From: Paracoccus marinaquae
Lineage (GTDB): Bacteria > Pseudomonadota > Alphaproteobacteria > Rhodobacterales > Rhodobacteraceae
NCBI RefSeq assembly: GCF_018860165.1
Contig: NZ_JAHKNG010000003.1
Location: 62,001 to 126,000 of the forward strand
Length of the DNA stretch: 64,000 nucleotides
Direction of reading: 5' to 3'
The position numbers and the translations under genes are program-made. Within the stretch, counting starts at the first letter, position 1; each line of letters begins with the position of its first letter. Positions 25,750 to 34,252 of the stretch are shown here, piece after piece. The notes beneath the pieces were generated by a model. The model was given only the letters and a program-made list of their open reading frames with translations. It ran no database searches and was not told the origin of the DNA.

Positions 25750-25777
25750 CCCGTGTCCGCTGCCCGGCAGACACGGG
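25750..25777 (+). terminator. Stem-loop after gabT
   Basis: CCCGTGTC (25750-25757) pairs with GACACGGG (25770-25777), and the loop contains a further CTGCC/GGCAG pairing. It starts 9 bp after the gabT stop. No run of T follows, so termination strength is uncertain. Confidence 0.5.
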
Positions 25778-25873
25778 TCGCGTTGCAAATCCGCGGCGGC
25801 ACATAGGATACTCGCCGACGGCCGGGCGGGCGATTCGCCGCGGACCCGGCCGGGTGAGAAGCAGGAATACAGA

Positions 25874-26866
25874 ATGACACCTTTCGCGATTGCCGGAATC
25901 CAGATGCATGTTTCGGCGTTGCAGTCGAATGTCGAGGCGATGCTGCATCGCGTCGATATCCTGATGGCGCGCTTTCCCTGGACGCAGATGGCGCTGTTCA
26001 GCGAACTTGCCCCCTACGGGCCGCTGCACAAATTTGCCCAGCCTTTCCCGAACGACACCTTGCAGCAGTTTCAGGACAAGGCCCGCCAGCACCGGATCTG
26101 GCTGATCCCCGGCTCGATGTTCGAGCGGACCGAGGACGGGCGGGTTCTGAACACCTCGGTCGTGATCGACCCCGAGGGGCAGATCGTTGCGAAATACTCG
26201 AAGATGTTCCCGTTCCGCCCCTATGAGGAGGGTGTCGATGCCGGGACCGAGTTCTGCGTCTTCGACGTGCCCGATGTGGGGCGCTTCGGGTTGTCGATCT
26301 GCTATGACATCTGGTTTCCGGAAACCACCCGGCAGCTGACCAGCCAGGGCGTCGAGGTGCTCCTGCATCCGGTCCTGACCGGCACCACCGACCGCGATGC
26401 CGAACTGGCCATCGCGCGCGCAACGGCCGCGCAGTTCCAGTGCTATGTCTTCGACGTGAACGGTCTCAGCGCCGGCGGTGTCGGCCGCTCGCTGGTGATC
26501 GATCCCTCGGCCACGGTGCTGCACCAGTCGGCGGGGCAGGAGGATATCTTCCCGATCGAGGTCGATCTCGATCAGGTGCGCCGCCAGCGCGAGACCGGCC
26601 TGAAGGGTCTGGGGCAGGTGCTGAAAAGCTTCCGCGACCGCAGCGTCGATTTCTCGGTCTATGACCGCAGCAGCGGCACCGACGCCTATCTGCAGAAGCT
26701 GGGACCGCTGCGGACGCCGGTGCAGGGCTCGCCCGCCGGGCTGCAGATGGCCGATCCGCGCAGCATGCTGTCGACCGAACCGCCCAGCCATCATCACGCG
26801 CCTGCGGAGGCGACACCTGCCAGCCTGACCCTGCCGCTGACCAGCGTGGCGCATGGGTCCGAATAG
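25874..26866 (+). CDS. Nitrilase-superfamily carbon-nitrogen hydrolase
   Basis: 330-residue amidohydrolase with the Glu-Lys-Cys triad of the nitrilase superfamily: E44 (LFSELAPYG), K110 (KYSKMFPFRPYEEG) and C143 (LSICYDIWFPE). The core domain covers residues 1-255. A Pro/Ser/His-rich tail of about 65 residues follows, ending SLTLPLTSVAHGSE, which most family members lack. The substrate cannot be told; amidase or N-carbamoyl-amine hydrolase activity are more usual than true nitrilase activity for this subgroup. It precedes an ATP-grasp ligase and an Ntn hydrolase on the same strand, but a strong hairpin lies between, so co-transcription is uncertain. Confidence 0.85.
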   Translation: MTPFAIAGIQMHVSALQSNVEAMLHRVDILMARFPWTQMALFSELAPYGPLHKFAQPFPNDTLQQFQDKARQHRIWLIPGSMFERTEDGRVLNTSVVIDPEGQIVAKYSKMFPFRPYEEGVDAGTEFCVFDVPDVGRFGLSICYDIWFPETTRQLTSQGVEVLLHPVLTGTTDRDAELAIARATAAQFQCYVFDVNGLSAGGVGRSLVIDPSATVLHQSAGQEDIFPIEVDLDQVRRQRETGLKGLGQVLKSFRDRSVDFSVYDRSSGTDAYLQKLGPLRTPVQGSPAGLQMADPRSMLSTEPPSHHHAPAEATPASLTLPLTSVAHGSE

Positions 26867-26889
26867 GTTTCCATCAGTCGAAAACCGGA

Positions 26890-26911
26890 CCCGGGACCTT
26901 ACGGTCCCGGG
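26890..26911 (+). terminator. Strong stem-loop after the nitrilase gene
   Basis: CCCGGGACC (26890-26898), loop TTAC, GGTCCCGGG (26903-26911): a perfect 9-bp GC-rich stem 23 bp after the stop codon. There is no T-tract after it. It probably reduces read-through into the ATP-grasp gene that starts at 27034. Confidence 0.55.
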
Positions 26912-27033
26912 GCGGTGCGGGCCGTGGAGGGGCCATGCGCCGTGTCGAATGCGGTCTTGCCGTAGCGTCATCGGCGTGACAGCATTTCGACAACCATAAC
27001 GATAAGCTGCGTCGTAACAGGGGGAGATCGACC

Positions 27034-28485
27034 ATGCCGAAAAAGACACTGCACAGTATCTCCGAGATCCGGAGGTATTTCCACACCAACACCGATCCGA
27101 TCTATTTCGTGTCGGCGACGAACTTCAACCTGCTCGGCATCGACGAATGGGTGAAGAACTTCAAGTATATCTGCTATATGGACTGCTTTGACGGCCGTCA
27201 CCCCAACGTCTTCGTGCCCTCGGAACTGCCGCATGAGGAATTCCAGTCGATCGAGGACATCAACAACTACCTGTTGCAGCACAAGGAGGTCATCGACCTC
27301 GTCAAGCGGCGCGGCGGCAAGCCGAAATTCGTCTTCCTGATGTTCGACGAAAAGACCGAACAGCTGGTCAAGGAGCTGGGCGGCGAGGTCTGGTTCCCCA
27401 AGGCCAAGCTGCGCGAACACTGCGACAACAAGATCGAGACGGTCCGCATCGGCAACAAGGCCGGCGTGCCCTCGGTTCCCAACACCCTGTCCGAGGTCAA
27501 GGACTACGCCCATCTGAAGAAGATCTGCGACAAGGCCGGGCTGGGCCATGACCTGGTGCTGCAATCCGCCTTCGGCGACAGCGGCCACACCACCTTCTTC
27601 ATCAAGTCCGAGGCCGATTTCCGCAAGCACGAGCACGAGATCGTCGGCCAGGGCGAGATCAAGATCATGAAGCGGATCAACTGCCGCGGCTCGGCCATCG
27701 AGGCCTGCGTGACGCAGGAGGGCACCATCGTCGGCCCGCTGATGACCGAATTGGTCGGCTTCAAGGATCTGACCCCCTATCGCGGCGGCTGGTGCGGCAA
27801 CGAGATCTTTGCGACCTCCTTCCCGCCCGCCGTCCGCCAGAAGGCGCGCGAGCTGACCTTCAAGTTCGGCGAGCAGCTGCGCAAGGAAGGCTATCGCGGC
27901 TATTTCGAGCTGGATTTCCTGATCGACAAGAAGACCGGCGACCTGTGGCTGGGCGAGTTGAACCCGCGCATCACCGGCGCCAGTTCGATGACCAACCACG
28001 CCGCCTTCGCCCATGCCGATGCGCCGCTGTTCCTGTTCCACCTGCTGGCCTTCTCGAAGAAGCCCTTCAAGCTGGAGGTCGAGGAACTGAACGACCGCTG
28101 GGCCGATCCCGACATGATCGACAGCTGGTCGCAGATGGTCATCAAGCATACCGAGGACAATGTCGACATCATCACCGAGGCCCCGCAAAGCGGCATCTAC
28201 AAGATGCTCGAGGACGGGCGCGTGGTGTTCGACCGCTTCGACTATCACCGCCGCGCGGTGGAAAGCGAGAACGAGGCGTTCTTCCTGCGCATCTCGGGTC
28301 TTGGCGACTATCGCTACGAGGGCGCGGATCTGGGCATCCTGGTGACGCGCGGGCGCTCGATGACCAGCAGTTTCCAGCTGACCGAACGGGCGCAGAAATG
28401 GATCCACGGGATCAAGAGCGCCTTTTCCGCCCGCCCGCTGCCCGCCGCCCAGGCGATGGAATCGCCCGCCTTCAAGATCATGTAG
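27034..28485 (+). CDS. ATP-grasp ligase (biotin-carboxylase-like), substrate unknown
   Basis: 483-residue protein with an ATP-grasp fold covering about residues 130-345. Visible elements are the glycine-rich loop region LQSAFGDSGHTTFFIK and the metal-binding pair YFELDFLID (E292, D294) and GELNPRITGAS (E308, N310, R312). The N-terminal ~120 residues form a Rossmann-like preATP-grasp domain (PIYFVSATNFNLLGIDEW), and a C-terminal extension of about 130 residues follows. No biotin carboxyl carrier site or carboxylase partner is present, so an automatic 'biotin carboxylase' label is doubtful. An acyl-phosphate amide or peptide ligase is more plausible. GGGGGAG precedes the ATG. The C45-type hydrolase starts 12 bp downstream, so the two likely share a pathway. 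Confidence 0.8.
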   Translation: MPKKTLHSISEIRRYFHTNTDPIYFVSATNFNLLGIDEWVKNFKYICYMDCFDGRHPNVFVPSELPHEEFQSIEDINNYLLQHKEVIDLVKRRGGKPKFVFLMFDEKTEQLVKELGGEVWFPKAKLREHCDNKIETVRIGNKAGVPSVPNTLSEVKDYAHLKKICDKAGLGHDLVLQSAFGDSGHTTFFIKSEADFRKHEHEIVGQGEIKIMKRINCRGSAIEACVTQEGTIVGPLMTELVGFKDLTPYRGGWCGNEIFATSFPPAVRQKARELTFKFGEQLRKEGYRGYFELDFLIDKKTGDLWLGELNPRITGASSMTNHAAFAHADAPLFLFHLLAFSKKPFKLEVEELNDRWADPDMIDSWSQMVIKHTEDNVDIITEAPQSGIYKMLEDGRVVFDRFDYHRRAVESENEAFFLRISGLGDYRYEGADLGILVTRGRSMTSSFQLTERAQKWIHGIKSAFSARPLPAAQAMESPAFKIM

Positions 28486-28497
28486 CGGCGATCCGGC

Positions 28498-29493
28498 ATG
28501 TCGCTGCATTTCAGGGCGATCAGCGAGGACGAGCCCGGCCCCATCTGGGCCGGGCTGTTTGCCGGTTTCTGGCCCTTCTACCGGCGCTGGTGGGCGTCGG
28601 AAGGCGTGTCCGGGCGCCCCACCTATCGCGAATGCCGGCTGGCGCTGAAACGGCACATGCCCGAAATCCTGCCGCTTTACGAAGAGCTTTGCGAACTGGC
28701 CGGCGGCAGCGACAGCGCGGCGCGGTTTCTCAGTTTCTACTGTCCGCCGCGCTATCTTTCGGGCTGCAGCCAGGCCATCTGGCAGGGCGACCAGCCGCTG
28801 CTGGTGCGCAATTACGACTACAGCCCCCGGGCCTTCGATGCGATCCTGCTGCGCACCCGCTGGCAGGGCCGTCGGGTCATCGGCATGAGCGATGGCATGT
28901 TCGGGCTGATCGACGGCATGAACGATGCCGGGCTGGCCCTGTCGCTGACCTTCGGCGGCCGGCGCGAGGTCGGCGAGGGCTTCGGCATCCCGCTGATCCT
29001 GCGCTATATCCTGCAGACCTGCGAGACGCTGGACGAGGCCGCCGCCGCCCTGCGCCGCATCCCCTGCCACATGAGTTATAACGTCACCGTCCTGGACCGG
29101 CAGCGCCGCTATTTCACCGCCTACCTGACCCCGGACCGGCCGGCGGTGATCGCCCATGTGCCGGTGGCGACCAACCATCAGGAGCGGGTGGAATGGTCCA
29201 GCCATGCCCGCTTTACCGCCACGGTCGAGCGCGAGCGGTTCCTGCTGAACCGGCTGACCATGCATCCCGAGACGCAGGATCGCTTTATCAGCGTCTTCCT
29301 GCGCCCGCCCCTGTATTCCACGGCCTTCTCATCGGGGTTCGGAACGCTTTACACTGCCGCCTACATGCCCGCCGAGGGCCAGATGCAGGTATGGTGGCCG
29401 CAGCATGTCTGGACCCATGGGCTCCAGCGGTTCAAGGCTGGCTCGCAATTCATCCTGATCCCGGACTCGACCCCCGGCGCTGCCGTCTCCTAG
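28498..29493 (+). CDS. C45-type (acyl-coenzyme A:6-APA acyltransferase-like) Ntn hydrolase
   Basis: 331-residue protein related to peptidase family C45 and choloylglycine-type Ntn hydrolases. The likely self-processing site is G89-C90 in RYLSGCSQAIWQG. Cleavage there would expose C90 as the N-terminal nucleophile, followed at the right distance by LLVRNYDYSP, the RN-x-D strand of the fold. Later family features are GMSDGMFGLIDGMNDAGLAL and TNHQE. Such enzymes cleave or transfer acyl groups on linear amides. The gene follows the ATP-grasp ligase after 12 bp with only a weak Shine-Dalgarno, suggesting coupled translation. One gene may form an amide and the other remodel or release it. Confidence 0.8.
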   Translation: MSLHFRAISEDEPGPIWAGLFAGFWPFYRRWWASEGVSGRPTYRECRLALKRHMPEILPLYEELCELAGGSDSAARFLSFYCPPRYLSGCSQAIWQGDQPLLVRNYDYSPRAFDAILLRTRWQGRRVIGMSDGMFGLIDGMNDAGLALSLTFGGRREVGEGFGIPLILRYILQTCETLDEAAAALRRIPCHMSYNVTVLDRQRRYFTAYLTPDRPAVIAHVPVATNHQERVEWSSHARFTATVERERFLLNRLTMHPETQDRFISVFLRPPLYSTAFSSGFGTLYTAAYMPAEGQMQVWWPQHVWTHGLQRFKAGSQFILIPDSTPGAAVS

Positions 29494-29509
29494 ACGCAGG
29501 TTCCCTGGC

Positions 29510-29983
29510 TCAGTCGCAATCCCCCATCGCGGTCTCGAAGGGCTGGGTGGTGGGCTCAAGGCTGCCGCCGTCGATCTGGATCGGCCGGAACGGCGGCGTG
29601 TCCTGGACGGCGGGTTGCACCTGCGTCAGCCGATAGCAGCCGCGAAACACCGTCACCCCGCCATCCGTGCCGGTGGCCTTCAGCGCGACCGGAACCGATG
29701 AGTGGATCGAACCCGCCGCGCCTTCGCTGGTCGTCTCGCCGATCCGCAGTTCCACCCGGTCGGTATCGGCGTAGCCGTCACGGAATTCCCCGTAGGACGG
29801 GGCGCTCCCCGTGGTGAAATAGCTCCATGCCCGCAGATATTCATGGCGGTCGATAGCGTTATAGAGCGAGGTGACGACACGTTCCGGCGACGACCGGTCG
29901 TCGATGAACATGTCCGGGGGCGATGCGGCGATCGCGGGTCCGGCAAGCGCCAGGACAAGGCCGGGAACAAGAGGGTGCATCAT
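29510..29983 (-). CDS. Small exported protein of unknown function
   Basis: 157 residues starting MMHPLVPGLVLALAGPAIA-A, a clear signal peptide; AGGAAA is upstream of the ATG at 29983. The mature part includes SSPERVVTSLYNAIDRHEYLRAWSYF, a pattern seen in NTF2-like/SnoaL-type or DUF4864-like periplasmic proteins. Two Cys, one in FRGCYRL and one at the C-terminus (MGDCD), could form a disulfide. The longer open frame back to 30124 would overlap cobF and lacks a signal. It sits just downstream of cobF with a 70-bp gap and may be co-transcribed, but there is no evidence for a role in cobalamin synthesis. Confidence 0.7.
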   Translation of the reverse strand: MMHPLVPGLVLALAGPAIAASPPDMFIDDRSSPERVVTSLYNAIDRHEYLRAWSYFTTGSAPSYGEFRDGYADTDRVELRIGETTSEGAAGSIHSSVPVALKATGTDGGVTVFRGCYRLTQVQPAVQDTPPFRPIQIDGGSLEPTTQPFETAMGDCD

Positions 29984-30053
29984 GGCGGATTTCCTTTCAG
30001 CACATACGGGAACACCGGCCGGAACGCACGGTCGGGGCCGGATGTTCCGGGTC

Positions 30054-30803
30054 TCAGCGGCGCAGCAGATAGATGTCCATGATCCAGCCATGCGCGGCGC
30101 GGGCGCTGGCGCGGGCCTCGACAATGCGCGGCCCGGCTTCGGCCAGCGGGCCGTGGTCCAGGATTTCCTCGGCCATCCCGACGAAGCCGCCCCACCAGAT
30201 CTGCAGCCCCTCGGGCGGAAGGGTCTGGAACGCGCAGTCGCCGTCCAGCATCGCCACCACCGTATCCGCCCCCTCGGGCCAGCCGTGATCGCGCAGGTTC
30301 CGGCCGGTGGTGATCTGGACCGGGGCGCCGATCCGGTTCAGAGGAATGGCATGGGCCGCGCACAGCGCCTGGATCGCGGTGATGCCGGGAATGACCCGGC
30401 GGGTCAGGGGCAGGCACCGTGCCAGCCGGTCGGCAATGCGCAGGGTGCTGTCGTAAAGCGACGGATCGCCCCAGACCAGCAGCGCCACGCGGCCCGACCG
30501 GGCAGGCAGATGGGCGCGGATCCGGGCCTCCCACGCCTCGGCGATGGTATCGTGCCAGCGTTCCACGCCATGCCGGTAGTCGGGATCCCCGGCATCGCGG
30601 CGGGGCAGGTCAAATTCGGCGATGTGGGTCGAGGGGCGGGCATGGCGGTCGCAGATGCGACGGCGCAACCCGGCCAGATCGTCCTTTTCCGCGCCTTTCA
30701 GCGGGATCAGGATCAGATCGGCACCCTGCATGGCGGCGATGGCCTGCAGGGTCAGGTGGTCGGGGTTGCCGGTCCCGATGCCGATCAGGGTCAGTTCGAT
30801 CAT
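30054..30803 (-). CDS. cobF: Precorrin-6A synthase (deacetylating), CobF
   Basis: SAM-dependent methyltransferase of the aerobic cobalamin pathway. It methylates C1 of precorrin-5 with loss of the acetyl group, giving precorrin-6A. 249 residues with the tetrapyrrole methylase fold: MIELTLIGIGTGNPDHLTLQA at the N-terminus and LLVWGDPSLYDST as the second conserved loop, followed by RVIPGITAIQALCA. Its length and the GTGNPDHLT start separate it from CobM/CobJ/CobI in this window. CobF exists only in the oxygen-dependent route, agreeing with cobG and cobN here. It lies 50 bp downstream of the CbiM-like gene and probably shares its riboswitch. Confidence 0.92.
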   Translation of the reverse strand: MIELTLIGIGTGNPDHLTLQAIAAMQGADLILIPLKGAEKDDLAGLRRRICDRHARPSTHIAEFDLPRRDAGDPDYRHGVERWHDTIAEAWEARIRAHLPARSGRVALLVWGDPSLYDSTLRIADRLARCLPLTRRVIPGITAIQALCAAHAIPLNRIGAPVQITTGRNLRDHGWPEGADTVVAMLDGDCAFQTLPPEGLQIWWGGFVGMAEEILDHGPLAEAGPRIVEARASARAAHGWIMDIYLLRR

Positions 30804-30853
30804 CAGGACCTCGAGGCAGGGGCGCGGGCCTCAATCGGCCCGCGCGAAGGGGA

Positions 30854-31519
30854 TCAGGCGAACAGCCGCGGCGTCACCAGACCGCTGCCTTTCAGCCCGC
30901 GCAGCGACTTGGCGCCGGCCAGAACCGCCAGATCGACCAGCGGCTCGATCAGCACGACCATCATATAGGCGATGCCGAAGGTGGCGATGCCCTGAATGCC
31001 CGCAAAGCCCTGACCCCAGATCGCCCAGAAGGCCACCCAGGCGACGATGCCGCCCTGATAGGCCGTCGACAGCGCCAGCGCCTGCCGATAGGTGAGATCG
31101 ACATAGGCGGTGCCCGGCGCGATGATCCGCTGCGCCAGCGCCCGCAGCGCGAACAGCGGAACCAGCAGCGTGGTCAGGTTCATGCCGTATTGCGGCAGGT
31201 CGAAGGGCGCGAAGAACAGGCCCTGGATCAGCAGTCCCAGTGCCAGCCCGATGGCCGCGGGTGCCGCGCCGAGGATCAGGAACAGGGTCGAGCCGAGGAT
31301 GAAATGGACCTCGGACACGCCGACCGGGAAATGCGGCAGGACCTCGAAGAAGGTGAAGACGGCGGTGGTCGCCATGGCCGAGCGCGCGACCAGCGACAGC
31401 AGGCCGCGCTGGCCGATGGATTGCGCGGCCAGCTTCAGGCCGAAAAGCCCCGCAGCGGCGGCGGTGGCATGGCTGAGCGCGATTTTCGCGCCGGTGACGA
31501 TTCCGGGTTCGATATGCAT
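30854..31519 (-). CDS. CbiM-like energy-coupling factor permease (cobalt uptake)
   Basis: 221-residue membrane protein with about six hydrophobic helices. It begins MHIEPGIV, the conserved N-terminus of CbiM/NikM S-components, in which the N-terminal amine and His2 bind Co2+ or Ni2+. A further conserved segment is VSEVHFILGSTLFLILGAAPAAIGLALGL. No CbiN, CbiQ or CbiO gene lies next to it, so its energising partners must be elsewhere or it may work alone. A B12 riboswitch directly upstream and cobF directly downstream support cobalt as the substrate. Confidence 0.82.
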   Translation of the reverse strand: MHIEPGIVTGAKIALSHATAAAAGLFGLKLAAQSIGQRGLLSLVARSAMATTAVFTFFEVLPHFPVGVSEVHFILGSTLFLILGAAPAAIGLALGLLIQGLFFAPFDLPQYGMNLTTLLVPLFALRALAQRIIAPGTAYVDLTYRQALALSTAYQGGIVAWVAFWAIWGQGFAGIQGIATFGIAYMMVVLIEPLVDLAVLAGAKSLRGLKGSGLVTPRLFA

Positions 31520-31564
31520 GTCAGTCTCCTGTGGCCGTCACACCCGACGGCGGTTGGCTGTGAT

Positions 31565-31735
31565 CTGACGGCCGGTCTCCTGGCTCGCGGGTCGTGGCGC
31601 GGCTTCGGCCTTCCCGGCCCGGCAGGGGCCAGTGGCTCTGGTGAAGCGCGCTCTCCGCATACAGTCGCGGGGGCGGCTGGGGCTTCGGGCGCCGCAATTG
31701 GGTCCACCCTTCCCCATTCCCGATGAAGCCCGACG
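31565..31735 (-). promoter_or_regulatory. Cobalamin (AdoCbl) riboswitch upstream of the CbiM-like gene
   Basis: Read on the minus strand, the leader has the conserved series GGGAATGGGGAAGGGTGGACC, then CCAGCCGCCCCCGCGACTG, AGAGCCACTGGCCC, CCGGGAAGG and the B12 box GCCAGGAGACC (31574-31584). These are in the order of the cobalamin riboswitch core, about 45 bp before the permease start. B12 binding should lower expression of the permease and cobF. The outer P1 stem was not resolved, so the ends are approximate. Confidence 0.88.
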
Positions 31736-31794
31736 CTTGGCGTCTGTGCGGGCACCGATCAGGGCTTCAGCTAAAGTCGATTGCGGGTGCGGGG

Positions 31795-33138
31795 TCAAGG
31801 CCGCTGTGCCCTTGCGATCAGGTGAAAGAAGGTTCCCGTCACCTGTCCGCCGCCCGGCATGGCGCGGCAAGAGCCGGTTTCCGCGACATCGGCGCCATTG
31901 GCGTCGCTGACCCGGGCCAGCGGTGCGTCGGGCTGCGACAGGATCGAGGCATAGTGGAATTCATGCCCGCGCAGCATCGCCCCCGCCGGAAGGCCGGGCA
32001 TGTCCGCGACCAGCCGCGCCAGCCGATAGCCCAGATGCATCCGGCGCTTCTGATAGCTGGTTTCCAGCCCCAGGAGCCCGGCCATCCGGTGCCGCATCCC
32101 GCCCGCATCGACCAGCCCGGCCCCCAGTGTCATGTAGCCGCCGCATTCGCCATGCACGGGGCGGGTCCGGGCAAAGCCGGCCAGCCCGTCGCGGAACCCC
32201 GCCGCCGCGGCCAGCCGCCCGGCGTGAAGTTCGGGATAGCCGCCGGGCAGCCAGCAGGCATCGGCGCTGTCGTCGGGGGTCTGATCGGCCAGCGGCGAGA
32301 AGGGCAGGATCGTGGCCCCCTGCCGGCGCCATTCGGCCAGCAGATGCGGATAGACGAAGCTGAAGGCGGCATCGCGGGCCAGCGCGATCCGCTGGCCCGG
32401 CGGCGGCACGGGGTCATGCGGCGCGACCTCGGGCAGGGCGCGCGACCCCGCCGCCGCGACGATCGCGTCCAGATCGCAATGGGCGGCCACGAAGGCGCCG
32501 GCATGGTCCAGGATCGCGGTCAGCTCCGGCGTTTCCTCGGCCTGGACCAGCCCCAGATGCCGTTCGGGCAATTCGATATTGCCCTGGCGCGGCAGGCAGC
32601 CCAGCACCGCGATCCCGGCTTCGGCCATGCCCTCGCGGATCAGGGCCTCGTGCCGGGCCGAGGCCACGCGGTTCAGCACCACGCCGGCAAAGGGCAGGTC
32701 GGGGCGCAGGGTGGCAAAGCCGCGCGCCGTGGCCGCGGCCGATTGCGCCTGACCCGAGACATCGAGGACCAGCACCACCGGCCAGCCGGTCAGGGTGGCG
32801 ATCTCGGCGCTGGCGCCGATGCCGGCTTCGCCCGGTTTCGCCACGCCGTCGAAAAGTCCCATCGAACCCTCGGCCAGCACCAGATCGGCACGCTCCCGCA
32901 GGGTCGCGTGGGCGGCGATCTGGCCCGCGCCCATGGCCCAGGTGTCGAGGTTCAGCGACGCCCGCCCCGAGGCGGCGAGGTGAAAGGCCGGGTCGATATA
33001 GTCGGGACCGCACTTGAAGGGCTGCACCTGCAGGCCGCGCCGCCTGAGCGCCGCCATCAGGCCCAGCATCAGCATGGTCTTGCCGGTCCCCGAGGCGGGG
33101 GCCGAGATCATCAGGCCCGGCATCGGCGGGCGGATCAT
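31795..33138 (-). CDS. cobB: Cobyrinic acid a,c-diamide synthase (hydrogenobyrinate a,c-diamide synthase)
   Basis: ATP- and glutamine-dependent enzyme that amidates side chains a and c of hydrogenobyrinic acid before cobalt insertion. 447 residues. The N-terminal dethiobiotin-synthetase-like domain has the P-loop [11 protein letters not shown], and [13 protein letters not shown] follows. The C-terminal class I glutamine amidotransferase domain has nucleophile Cys in [11 protein letters not shown] and the active His in GHEFHYASI. The start at 33138 overlaps the cobM stop (ATGA). A longer frame runs back into cobM and is rejected. It is the last gene of the minus-strand run cobL-cobE-cobM-cobB. 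Confidence 0.95.
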   Translation of the reverse strand: MIRPPMPGLMISAPASGTGKTMLMLGLMAALRRRGLQVQPFKCGPDYIDPAFHLAASGRASLNLDTWAMGAGQIAAHATLRERADLVLAEGSMGLFDGVAKPGEAGIGASAEIATLTGWPVVLVLDVSGQAQSAAATARGFATLRPDLPFAGVVLNRVASARHEALIREGMAEAGIAVLGCLPRQGNIELPERHLGLVQAEETPELTAILDHAGAFVAAHCDLDAIVAAAGSRALPEVAPHDPVPPPGQRIALARDAAFSFVYPHLLAEWRRQGATILPFSPLADQTPDDSADACWLPGGYPELHAGRLAAAAGFRDGLAGFARTRPVHGECGGYMTLGAGLVDAGGMRHRMAGLLGLETSYQKRRMHLGYRLARLVADMPGLPAGAMLRGHEFHYASILSQPDAPLARVSDANGADVAETGSCRAMPGGGQVTGTFFHLIARAQRP

Positions 33139-33908
33139 TCGGGAAACCTCGGATGGGTGCCGAGGGGGCGATAGCGGCGGTCGTATCCGGCGGCGTAGAG
33201 GCGGCTGTCCTCGAACCCCTCGGCGGCCAGGGCCGGCCCGACAAGGATCAGGGCGGTGCGGTCGATCCCCCGCGCCTCGGCCTCGATCCGCGCCAGCGTC
33301 GAGCGGATCAGCCGCTGGTCGGGCCAGCTTGCCCGCCAGACCACCGCGACCGGGCAATCCGGGCCGTAAAAGGGCAGCAGATCCGCCACCACCCGGTCCA
33401 GCGCGTGGATCGACAGATGAATGGCCAGCGTGGCGCCGCTGACGGCGAAATGCGCCAGCGCCTCGCCCTCGGGCATGGCCGAGGCGCGGCCGGGCGTGCG
33501 GGTCAGCACCACGGATTGCGCCAGCCCCGGCAGGGTCAGTTCGGCCTGCAGCGCGGCGGCGGCGGCGGCAAAGGACGGCACTCCGGGCGTCACCTCGCAG
33601 GGGATGTTCAGGGCCCGCAGCCGGCGCAACTGCTCGCCCATCGCCGACCAGACCGACGGATCGCCCGAATGCAGCCGCGCCACGTCCTGACCTGCCGCAT
33701 GGGCCGTGGCGATCTCGTCGATGATCCGATCGAGGCTCAGCGGCGCGGTGTTCACGATCCGCGCGCCGGGCGGGCAGTGGGCCAGCAGTGCCTCGGGCAC
33801 CAGCGAGCCGGCATAGAGACAGACCGGGCAGGCCGCGATCAGGTCGCGCCCGCGCAGCGTGATCAGGTCGGCGGCGCCGGGGCCGGCGCCGATGAAATGG
33901 ACGGTCAT
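33135..33908 (-). CDS. cobM: Precorrin-4 C11-methyltransferase
   Basis: SAM-dependent tetrapyrrole methylase that methylates C11 of precorrin-4 to give precorrin-5. 257 residues beginning [20 protein letters not shown], the SAM-binding GAGPG loop. It continues with [17 protein letters not shown] and [15 protein letters not shown], typical for CobM/CbiF. I chose the ATG at 33908, which overlaps the cobE stop as ATGA; a start at 33956 would reach 48 bp further into cobE. The stop in turn overlaps cobB by 4 bp. Confidence 0.95.
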   Translation of the reverse strand: MTVHFIGAGPGAADLITLRGRDLIAACPVCLYAGSLVPEALLAHCPPGARIVNTAPLSLDRIIDEIATAHAAGQDVARLHSGDPSVWSAMGEQLRRLRALNIPCEVTPGVPSFAAAAAALQAELTLPGLAQSVVLTRTPGRASAMPEGEALAHFAVSGATLAIHLSIHALDRVVADLLPFYGPDCPVAVVWRASWPDQRLIRSTLARIEAEARGIDRTALILVGPALAAEGFEDSRLYAAGYDRRYRPLGTHPRFPE

Positions 33909-34252
33909 GGGGCTCCTTCGCTTTCGGCAATGGCGGCGGTGGCGCACCCGCAGCAACTGGTGACGCGCGGCACGGTGATGCGGGCGCCGGGTCCGCAGGC
34001 GGCCAGCGCGGCGGCCTCGGCCACCGAACCCGTGCCATGCAGGGCCATGATGCGCGGCGATTGCGTGGGCGTGGCGATGCCCGCCACCCCGACCAGATGC
34101 AGGGGCCGGTTCAGTCCGCGGGCCTCGGCCTCGCGGGCCGGGATGGTCGCCAGTGCCGCAACCCTGCCGCCCTGTGCCTCGGCCCGGGCCAGCGCGTCGC
34201 GCAGGGCCTCGGGCGGGGCGCCCGCGCGGCAGCCGATGCCGGCGACCTTCAT
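33905..34252 (-). CDS. cobE: Cobalamin biosynthesis protein CobE (CbiG C-terminal domain family)
   Basis: 115-residue protein matching the CobE/GbiG-C family: [21 protein letters not shown] at the start and [19 protein letters not shown] in the middle. The role in the aerobic pathway is unsettled; the anaerobic relative CbiG opens the delta-lactone. A Cys cluster SCCGCATAA near the C-terminus is notable and might bind a metal, but it is not known to be conserved. Starts and stops overlap cobL and cobM by 4 bp each, so it is part of one translationally coupled run. Confidence 0.88.
   Translation of the reverse strand: MKVAGIGCRAGAPPEALRDALARAEAQGGRVAALATIPAREAEARGLNRPLHLVGVAGIATPTQSPRIMALHGTGSVAEAAALAACGPGARITVPRVTSCCGCATAAIAESEGAP

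Noticed and set aside
27034..28485. Biotin carboxylase assignment
   Set aside because: The ATP-grasp fold is shared, but no biotin carrier or carboxyltransferase partner is present and the flanking domains do not match acetyl-CoA carboxylase subunits.
26968..29265. 765-residue open frame antisense to the ATP-grasp and C45 genes
   Set aside because: It is a base-composition artefact; the plus-strand proteins have clear catalytic motifs, and this frame has none.
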